DNA of 27,706 nucleotides from Cyclobacteriaceae bacterium (GTDB lineage Bacteria; Bacteroidota; Bacteroidia; Cytophagales; Cyclobacteriaceae), in the NCBI GenBank assembly GCA_021648745.1, contig JAKISE010000034.1, positions 1-27,706 on the forward strand, read 5' to 3'. Shown here piece by piece: positions 22,790-27,706 of this stretch; the stretch's first letter is position 1, and every line of letters begins with the position of its first letter. The position numbers and the translations under genes were made by a program. The notes under the pieces are model-generated. The model was not told where the DNA came from, did not search any database, and worked only from the letters and a program-made list of their open reading frames with translations.

Positions 22790-24412
22790 TTACTGTGTTT
22801 TAGATTTTTTATAGTCGATGGCAGCTTTTACAAATTGAACAAATAAAGGATGAGGGTTTTGCACTGTGCTTTTCAGTTCGGGGTGATATTGAGTGCCCAC
22901 AAACCAAGGATGTCCTTCTAATTCAATAATTTCCACCAAATTTGTATCAGGATTTACTCCACTGGCTATTAAACCAGCCTTTTCTATTTCTTTTAAATAG
23001 GCATTATTAAACTCATAACGATGCCTGTGACGCTCATTAATTTGTTGTTTTCCGTAAGCTGCAAATGCCTTGCTTCCTTTTTTAAGAGTGCAAGGATAAG
23101 CACCTAGTCGCATTGTACCACCCATTTTTGTAATCTTTTTTTGTTCTTCCATAATGTCGATTACCGGATGGCTTGTATTTTTATCCATTTCTGTGGAGGC
23201 TGCATTTTTATGTCCTAATACGTTTCTTGCAAACTCAGTAACAGCACACTGCATACCCAAACAAATACCAAAAAACGGAATTTTATTTTCCCTAACGTAG
23301 CGTATGGCTTCAATCTTACCTTCAATGCCACGTTCACCAAATCCTGGTGCCACGAGCACTCCGTCAAGCTCTTTCAATAAATCGCCTGCGTTTTTAGAAG
23401 TGATACTTTCAGAAGAAATCCACTTTAAATGCACCTTACATTCGTTTTCGGCTCCTGAGTGAACAAAGGATTCTACAATTGATTTATAGGCATCTTGCAG
23501 CTCTACATATTTACCAACAAGCCCAATAGTTACATCTTCAGTTGGGTTTTTAAGTCGACCCAAAAAACTTTTCCACTCCTCTAAATTTGGTTCAGATTTA
23601 GGAAGCTTTAATTTTGTTAAAACCCGCTCAGCTAATTTTTCTTTGCGCATTAAAATAGGCACATCGTAAATGGTTTCAGCATCCATTGCCTCTATTACAT
23701 CATTTAATTGAACATTACAGAACAAACCAATTTTTTTCCGGATGTCTGCAGGTAGGTGTTTTTCTGTTCTTCCTACCAAAATATCCGTTTGAATACCAGC
23801 TTCTTGTAGCTGTTTTACAGAGTGTTGGGTAGGTTTGGTTTTAAGTTCTTTGGCAGCTGCTAAATAGGGTATTAGTGTCAAATGTACTGACACAAAATCG
23901 TTAGGCCCAAGCTCCAGTTTTGCTTGTCTTACGGCCTCAATAAATGGAAGGGACTCGATATCGCCCACACACCCACCAATTTCAGTTATTACGATATCGT
24001 ATTTGCCTGTTTCTCCTAATTTGAAAAAATTTCTCTTTAACTCATCCGTAATATGAGGAATTACCTGTACGGTTTTACCGAGATAGTCACCTCGCCTTTC
24101 TTTGGTAATTACGTTATTATAAATCCTGCCAGTAGTTACGTTATTAGCTTGAGAGGTAGGTATGTTTAAAAAACGTTCGTAATGACCTAAATCTAAATCC
24201 GTTTCTGCTCCATCACCAAGTACAAAAACTTCTCCATGTTGAAAAGGACTCATAGTACCTGGATCTACATTCAAATATGGATCCAGTTTTCTAAGACGGA
24301 CTGAAAACCCGCGGGACTGGAGCAACGCTCCAAGGCTGGCGCTGGCTAACCCCTTGCCCAGTGACGAAACAACTCCGCCGGTTATGAATATAAACTTTGT
24401 ATTTTTGGGCAA
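22790..24412 (-). CDS. pyrG: CTP synthase; 5' end probably joined from another source
   Basis: 540 residues; it makes CTP from UTP, ATP and glutamine. The synthase domain shows SSLGKG (P-loop) and the later ITEIGGCVGDIESLPF; the amidotransferase domain has the nucleophile Cys in FGICLGMQCAV and the catalytic His-Pro-Glu in QYHPELKS. From about residue 80 on (TTGRIYNNVITKERRGDYLG and after) it looks like a Bacteroidota enzyme. Residues 1-75 do not: GGVVSSLGKGLASASLGALL, VRLRKLDPYLNVDPGT and HGEVFVLGDG are forms I associate with proteobacterial enzymes, where Bacteroidota usually have VTSSLGKGI and NPYEHGECYV. The codons from about 24,290 to 24,380 are also much richer in GC. The start is a TTG that lies inside the reading frame of the neighbouring nitrilase fragment, so the true ATG is probably missing. 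Confidence 0.9.
   Translation of the reverse strand: MPKNTKFIFITGGVVSSLGKGLASASLGALLQSRGFSVRLRKLDPYLNVDPGTMSPFQHGEVFVLGDGAETDLDLGHYERFLNIPTSQANNVTTGRIYNNVITKERRGDYLGKTVQVIPHITDELKRNFFKLGETGKYDIVITEIGGCVGDIESLPFIEAVRQAKLELGPNDFVSVHLTLIPYLAAAKELKTKPTQHSVKQLQEAGIQTDILVGRTEKHLPADIRKKIGLFCNVQLNDVIEAMDAETIYDVPILMRKEKLAERVLTKLKLPKSEPNLEEWKSFLGRLKNPTEDVTIGLVGKYVELQDAYKSIVESFVHSGAENECKVHLKWISSESITSKNAGDLLKELDGVLVAPGFGERGIEGKIEAIRYVRENKIPFFGICLGMQCAVTEFARNVLGHKNAASTEMDKNTSHPVIDIMEEQKKITKMGGTMRLGAYPCTLKKGSKAFAAYGKQQINERHRHRYEFNNAYLKEIEKAGLIASGVNPDTNLVEIIELEGHPWFVGTQYHPELKSTVQNPHPLFVQFVKAAIDYKKSKTQ
24381..24412 (-). other. Junction: one stretch that fits two genes in two frames
   Basis: The minus strand reads as CTP synthase NTKFIFITG in one frame and as nitrilase AQKYKVYIHN in another. 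Both peptides fit their families, so about 25-30 bases are compatible with both genes. Left of it genes lack Shine-Dalgarno sites; right of it they have them. This is what a short shared k-mer joining two genomes would look like. Confidence 0.7.
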
Positions 24413-24623
24413 GATTTTTAAATTTTGATATTATCTCCCCGTCAAGTGTTTGCGCTGCTTCACCGGCAGCTATTTCGGACAGATATGTGGAGAGTTCCGG
24501 AAAAACAACAAGCTGAGCTCCTCTTTCAGTGCATTCTGCTGTATAGTGTTCAATTTGTTTGAAGGATAAATCTATACTGTCCTGTGTATTTAGCTGGCAC
24601 AGCCCTATACGCAGTTTGTTCAT
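24381..24623 (-). pseudogene. Carbon-nitrogen hydrolase (nitrilase family), N-terminal third only
   Basis: From ATG 24623, with a good Shine-Dalgarno (GGAGG, nine bases before the ATG), the frame reads MNKLRIGLCQLNTQDSIDLS and goes on through GAQLVVFPELSTYL to AQKYKVYIHN. The start, the strand-helix rhythm and VVFPEL, which holds the catalytic Glu of the Glu-Lys-Cys triad, identify the family (amidases and nitrilases that cleave non-peptide C-N bonds). After IHN (24381) the expected Gly-Ser-rich continuation is replaced by the out-of-frame CTP synthase sequence, and the Lys and Cys of the triad are absent. It is either cut by an assembly join or, less likely, a real truncation. Only about 80 of 260-300 residues remain. 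Confidence 0.8.
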
Positions 24624-24664
24624 TCTCTTACCTCCGGACTAACCTGATCTCTAATTATAATAAA

Positions 24665-24702
24665 TTAGTAATTTACTAATGTAATGAAAATAAGTACATT
24701 AG
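24665..24702. promoter_or_regulatory. Two overlapping palindromes in a divergent promoter region
   Basis: TTAGTAA-T-TTACTAA (24665-24679) and CTAATGTA-N11-TACATTAG (24676-24702) are both perfect. They sit between the divergent starts at 24623 and 24707; the second ends five bases before the ATG at 24707. Operator sites for a repressor are the likeliest reading. Confidence 0.5.
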
Positions 24703-24706
24703 ATTC

Positions 24707-25138
24707 ATGAAAACTATAACATCAATATTAATTTTAGTCTCTTTAATAACTTTTGGTTTATTTGCAGAGGAAATAGCAGAATTTAATCCTGATCTTGACT
24801 TTGCACAGGTCAGGTTTGTCAAAGCTGTGGAAAGCTCCGGAGGAAGCTGGACTTTCTATGTTACAGTCCGTCATAGGGATGAAGGCTGGAAGCATTACGC
24901 CGATTTTTGGGATGTTCTGAACCCGGAAATCGGAAAGGTTTATGGAGAAAGAGTCCTTGTTCATCCTCATGATACAGAACAGCCTTTTACCAGAAGTCAG
25001 TCACGAATAGTCATTCCCGGGGGAGTTCGTTTTGTTGAAGTAAGGGCAAGGTGCAATCTTCATGGTTTTGAAGGAAAAACAGTGCTTATTGATCTGGAAA
25101 CTGATGAAGGGGAGGATTATAAGGTAGTATCAAACTAG
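24707..25138 (+). CDS. Small secreted protein of unknown function
   Basis: 143 residues with a signal peptide (MKTITSILILVSLITFGLFA). The mature part is a compact all-beta-looking domain with conserved-looking aromatic and histidine positions: WTFYVTVRHRDEGWKHYADFWDVL, GERVLVHPHDTEQPFTRSQSRIVIP and ARCNLHGFEGKTVLIDL. I remember similar hypothetical proteins in proteobacteria and spirochaetes (the pattern VRHxDxGWxHYAD and LxHPHxxEQPFTRS), without a known role. The clustered His and Asp residues would suit metal binding, but this is a guess. It converges on vapC with a nine-base overlap. GC and codon choice match the right-hand part of the window. Confidence 0.75.
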   Translation: MKTITSILILVSLITFGLFAEEIAEFNPDLDFAQVRFVKAVESSGGSWTFYVTVRHRDEGWKHYADFWDVLNPEIGKVYGERVLVHPHDTEQPFTRSQSRIVIPGGVRFVEVRARCNLHGFEGKTVLIDLETDEGEDYKVVSN

Positions 25139-25552
25139 GAATTCAGTTTCAAACAGGTTTAAGGACAGTTTTTCTGAGGCTATTTTTTTATGTGCCCTGG
25201 CATCAAATGTTAGCCATACTCCATGAAGTTCTTCTGCAAGAGCCACATATACTGCATCATATCCGATTAAACCCATTTTTATAAATCTATCCGCCCGGGT
25301 ATAAATATTTTCAGTCATAGGATATCGCAATATCCCGGAATGAAGAATACTGTTTATATCTTGTGAGTAAATTCCCTGTGCTTCCGGATGGAGCCTGTAA
25401 AGAACTGAAAGAATTTCGTAGGTAAAAAGTTCCGGTACAGCAAATAATTCAGGTTCTTTTAGAAGTTTTTTTAAAACAAGATTTGCATTTGGATGCTCTG
25501 TGCCTTCTACATACCATTTTATAGCTACAGAGGCATCCAGGATATATCTCAA
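25130..25552 (-). CDS. vapC: PIN-domain toxin, VapC family
   Basis: 140 residues. PIN toxins are Mg-dependent ribonucleases that cut tRNA or rRNA when freed from the antitoxin. The four acidic active-site residues are all in place: Asp6 (ILDASVAIKW), Glu46 (LFTYEILSVLY), Asp99 (GYDAVYVALAEEL) and Asp117 (TFDARAH). The start is TTG 25552, sharing TTGA with the antitoxin stop, a four-base overlap typical of such pairs; no ATG is available near the start of the domain. It looks intact and active. Confidence 0.9.
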   Translation of the reverse strand: MRYILDASVAIKWYVEGTEHPNANLVLKKLLKEPELFAVPELFTYEILSVLYRLHPEAQGIYSQDINSILHSGILRYPMTENIYTRADRFIKMGLIGYDAVYVALAEELHGVWLTFDARAHKKIASEKLSLNLFETEFLV

Positions 25553-25821
25553 TCTTCATATCCTCTTAATTTTCGAAGAGTTACTACAGGATCTTCATTG
25601 ATAAGCGAGGGAGCAACATGGCTTTTAATCTGCTTATAAAATTGCTCTCTCTCCTCTTCTGCCTGTTTATCCAGAAACCGTGTTTGAAAATCTTCGTAGC
25701 GAATTAGTACAGCCCTTACTTTTTTACTCTTGGTAATTAGAATTGGGTCTTTATCCCTATCTAACATTTCCAGAACTTCTCCGAATTGGTTTCTAATTTT
25801 TAAAGCGTTTACTGTATTCAT
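25549..25821 (-). CDS. Antitoxin of the Phd/YefM type
   Basis: 90 residues. The N-terminal half has the Phd/YefM fold: VNALKIRNQFGEVLEML is the DNA-binding and dimer part, and DPILITKSKKVRAVLIRYEDF its conserved strand-turn-helix. The C-terminal half (RFLDKQAEEEREQFYKQIKS and on) is charged and probably disordered until it wraps around the toxin. It precedes and overlaps vapC by four bases. A perfect palindrome (25832-25850) just upstream of the ATG is the likely autoregulation site. There is no Shine-Dalgarno before the start. Confidence 0.88.
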   Translation of the reverse strand: MNTVNALKIRNQFGEVLEMLDRDKDPILITKSKKVRAVLIRYEDFQTRFLDKQAEEEREQFYKQIKSHVAPSLINEDPVVTLRKLRGYED

Positions 25822-25831
25822 ATATATAAAC

Positions 25832-25850
25832 TATACACTGCCGGTGTATA
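25832..25850. promoter_or_regulatory. Operator of the toxin-antitoxin operon
   Basis: TATACAC (25832-25838), TGCCG, GTGTATA (25844-25850): perfect 7-bp arms, 10 bases upstream of the antitoxin ATG and overlapping the expected -10 region. Phd/YefM dimers bind such sites to repress their own operon. Confidence 0.65.
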
Positions 25851-25877
25851 TGTCAACTGTATAGCCGAATTGTCGGA

Positions 25878-27122
25878 TCAGGCAAAATCTCCTACAAATT
25901 TACCATCAATTATTATATCAGTCTTTTTCCCGTTCCAGGTTAATCCTGTTACATCAACATCCGGGGAGCCTATCATAAAATCTGTATGTAGGTTGGAGAC
26001 GTTTATTCCGTTTTCGAGAAGTTCTTTATCTGACATCTTTCCACCTCCTTCGAAACATTCAGGATAGGCGCTTCCCAGAGCAATATGGCAGGAAGCATTT
26101 TCATCGAACAGGATATTATGGAAGATTTTACCGGATTTAAAGATAGGAGAGTTGCTGTCAACAAGGGCAATTTCTCCGAGAAATGCAGCTGCAGGATCTA
26201 TTTCAAGATACTGGTCAAGTACATCCCGTCCCTTTTTTGCACCATAGTTGACCAGTTTACCCTTTTCAAATTCCAGCCAGGCTTCTTCAATAACCTTGCC
26301 GATTGCAGGAACCAGTACCGGCCTTGTTATTTTTACTCTGCCTTCAGTTTCCCTGAAATCCGGTGCAGTAAAGACCTCTTCGGTAGGCAGGTTAGGTGAA
26401 AATTCTATCCCTTTTTCTGAAACAGAGCTTCCTCCCTCCCAGACTGCTCTTTGTCCAAGTCCGATTTTCAGGTCTGTTCCGGAGCCTTTAAAATGTATCT
26501 CTTTGAATTTTAATCTGTTTAGCGCAAGTGCCCGCTTTTTTAATGTTTCTCCTCTTTTTACCCAGGTTCCCGAGGGATCGGTATCATCAAGATGAAGAAT
26601 AGGAACAAGAACCTGCCATAGTTCTTCAATTGCCTCTTTTGAAGGAGGTATATCCATTATTTTTCCTGCAAGAATCTCGGTAGGGGCAAAGGCTACGATC
26701 CACTGGATTTTGTTGTTCTGTATCGCATCCTGAAATAGTTTTCCTGCTTCAGTGATTGCTTTCCCTGCAATAGTATTCCGGATTGAATCCAGGGTTGATA
26801 ACATTTCAGGATTCTCGGTGCCATCCAGGGCCAGGAGAGCCCAGTTTTCTTCAACTATCAATCTTTGTGTTTCTGTACGGAACAGGGGTACATAATTGAG
26901 GTATTCCTCTCTGGAATGTTCTATACGTGTTCTATAGAGACGGGGATCTTTTTTTTCACTGGAATCCACCCTTACATATCTGGCTCCCTTTTTATAGGCT
27001 TCTGCAGCAATAACTGATGCAAAATTCCAGTGAACCGGTTCAGTCATAATTATAAGATTCTGTCCTTTCTGAATGTTTAAACCTGTAAGAATAACGTTTG
27101 CGTACTTTTCTAAAAATGTCAT
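25878..27122 (-). CDS. M29-family aminopeptidase (thermophilic metalloprotease/AmpS)
   Basis: 414 residues, full length. M29 enzymes are dimetal aminopeptidases with broad specificity acting on peptides in the cytoplasm. The metal-binding and catalytic residues are visible in the C-terminal half: Glu in PNLPTEEVFTAPD, Glu in FLGEIALVD, His and Tyr in CHIALGSAYPE, and His-x-Asp in NLHTDFMIGSPDVDVTG. The N-terminal domain starts MTFLEKYANVILTGLNIQKGQNL and has the usual VHWNFASVIAAEAYKKGARYV. A clear ribosome-binding site (GGGGAG) precedes the ATG by five or so bases, unlike genes in the left part of the window. No sign of damage. Confidence 0.93.
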   Translation of the reverse strand: MTFLEKYANVILTGLNIQKGQNLIIMTEPVHWNFASVIAAEAYKKGARYVRVDSSEKKDPRLYRTRIEHSREEYLNYVPLFRTETQRLIVEENWALLALDGTENPEMLSTLDSIRNTIAGKAITEAGKLFQDAIQNNKIQWIVAFAPTEILAGKIMDIPPSKEAIEELWQVLVPILHLDDTDPSGTWVKRGETLKKRALALNRLKFKEIHFKGSGTDLKIGLGQRAVWEGGSSVSEKGIEFSPNLPTEEVFTAPDFRETEGRVKITRPVLVPAIGKVIEEAWLEFEKGKLVNYGAKKGRDVLDQYLEIDPAAAFLGEIALVDSNSPIFKSGKIFHNILFDENASCHIALGSAYPECFEGGGKMSDKELLENGINVSNLHTDFMIGSPDVDVTGLTWNGKKTDIIIDGKFVGDFA

Positions 27123-27193
27123 ATTAGCTCCCCTGTTTTCACAATAATACTATATACTTAAAGGAAGATGGGGTTCAATTGGAGGCGATAGAT

Positions 27194-27262
27194 ATGCATA
27201 GGGATTTTAGACGAAAACTGGCTGTAAATATTAATGAGCAAATAAAAAAAGTAACTGAATAA
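27194..27262 (+). CDS. 22-residue peptide before a radical SAM gene
   Basis: ATG 27194 is preceded at a spacing of eight bases by GGAGG (27181-27185 region), a strong ribosome site, and the frame ends at TAA 27262. The peptide MHRDFRRKLAVNINEQIKKVTE is basic and helical-looking, with no Cys, Ser or aromatic cluster except one Phe. The radical SAM gene starts 10 bases after its stop and has no clear ribosome site of its own. It may be a leader peptide that couples translation, a remnant, or a short substrate; the sequence does not decide. Confidence 0.4.
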   Translation: MHRDFRRKLAVNINEQIKKVTE

Positions 27263-27272
27263 CCGGATTTTT

Positions 27273-27706
27273 ATGAATAAAATCAAACCTTTTTCACTAT
27301 TGATTAAACCTAGCTCTGCGGCATGTAATTTACGTTGTGAATATTGTTTCTATATTGATCATCTTAATTATATAAAAGAAGGTGATAAGCCTGTTATGTC
27401 TGATGTTGTTTTGGAAAAAATGATCTCATCTTATATGAAAATGGCATTACCTGCATATAATTTCACCTGGCAGGGGGGGGAGCCCACCATCTCCGGACTG
27501 GATTTTTTTAACAGGGCTGTGGAATTACAAAAAAAGTACGCTCCCCCCAATGCAAAAATCAATAATAGCCTCCAGACAAATGCGACACTTATTGATCAGC
27601 CTATGGCGGAGTTCTTTACAAAGTATAACTTTCTACTGGGAGTAAGTCTTGATGGTCCTAAAGCAATTCATAACAAGTTCCGTCTGACAATCAGCGGTAA
27701 ACCTAC
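27273..27706 (+). CDS. Radical SAM/SPASM protein, anaerobic sulfatase maturase-like, 5' part
   Basis: The frame is open from ATG 27273 to the window edge (144 codons). CNLRCEYCFY (Cys18, Cys22, Cys25) is the CxxxCxxC loop that holds the SAM-binding 4Fe-4S cluster. WQGGEPTISGLDFF (GGEP at 68-71) is the SAM-contact motif, and LQTNATLID and GVSLDGPKAIHNKFRL match the anSME/AslB pattern. Family members oxidise a Cys or Ser to formylglycine in sulfatases, or modify peptides; the deciding C-terminal SPASM cysteines lie outside the window. It reads through a run of eight G (27473-27480) without loss of frame. Probably translated after the 22-codon ORF just upstream. Confidence 0.87.
   Translation, partial: MNKIKPFSLLIKPSSAACNLRCEYCFYIDHLNYIKEGDKPVMSDVVLEKMISSYMKMALPAYNFTWQGGEPTISGLDFFNRAVELQKKYAPPNAKINNSLQTNATLIDQPMAEFFTKYNFLLGVSLDGPKAIHNKFRLTISGKP

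Noticed and set aside
24279..24284. GGATCC at the GC change in pyrG as a cloning scar
   Set aside because: The same hexamer occurs several times in the window in ordinary genes, so it carries no weight.
1..27706. CRISPR arrays, insertion sequences with transposase, prophage genes, rRNA
   Set aside because: No regularly spaced direct repeats, no transposase, integrase or phage structural motifs, and no rRNA-like stretch were seen.

Overview
The window holds two unlike pieces of DNA. From base 1 to about 24,380 it reads as a chromosomal segment of a Bacteroidota bacterium, most likely a Cytophagales (Flammeovirgaceae/Fulvivirgaceae-like) marine or sediment organism. The grounds are low GC, genes without Shine-Dalgarno sequences, promoters of the Bacteroidota type (TTTG, about 19-21 bp, TAnnTTTG), a long-form signal peptidase I, a DUF5683 protein, and the block parA-parB-DUF5683-dapB-lepB next to yidC and pyrG. 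From about 24,400 to the end the style changes: CCGG-rich sequence, strong Shine-Dalgarno sites and gene families that look spirochaete-like. The change falls where the 5' end of pyrG meets a nitrilase gene cut in mid-frame, so I regard it as a junction, probably an assembly chimera and less likely a real transfer.

Layout, left part: start of a secreted carboxypeptidase-regulatory-domain protein (<1-140, minus); a three-gene overlapping operon of alpha/beta hydrolase, ECF sigma factor and four-helix membrane protein (2215-306, minus); valS; a small GxxExxY PD-(D/E)XK protein enclosed by inverted CGCAGAT-type repeats; two unknown envelope proteins; a TPMT-like methyltransferase converging on an apaG/O-methyltransferase pair through a perfect 27-bp inverted repeat; ung; a DEAD-box helicase; a decayed sodium:solute symporter; tRNA-Met(CAT); a TerB-like protein; an FtsX/MacB-type permease with a secreted partner; a secreted amidotransferase-fold protein; then the minus-strand housekeeping block lepB, dapB, DUF5683, parB, parA, yidC, pyrG.

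Right part: N-terminal remnant of a carbon-nitrogen hydrolase, a small secreted protein, a Phd/VapC toxin-antitoxin pair with a palindromic operator, an M29 aminopeptidase, and a 22-codon ORF with a strong ribosome site directly before a radical SAM (anaerobic sulfatase maturase-like) gene that runs off the end.

The most interesting non-gene content is repetitive: the CGCAGAT repeat family (three copies, two framing the GxxExxY gene), a second intergenic family abutting the stop codons of two unrelated genes (12.5 and 20.9 kb), a REP-like hairpin cluster at 16.1 kb, and the gene-end palindrome at 7.68 kb, which makes two unrelated methyltransferases share the same C-terminal peptide.
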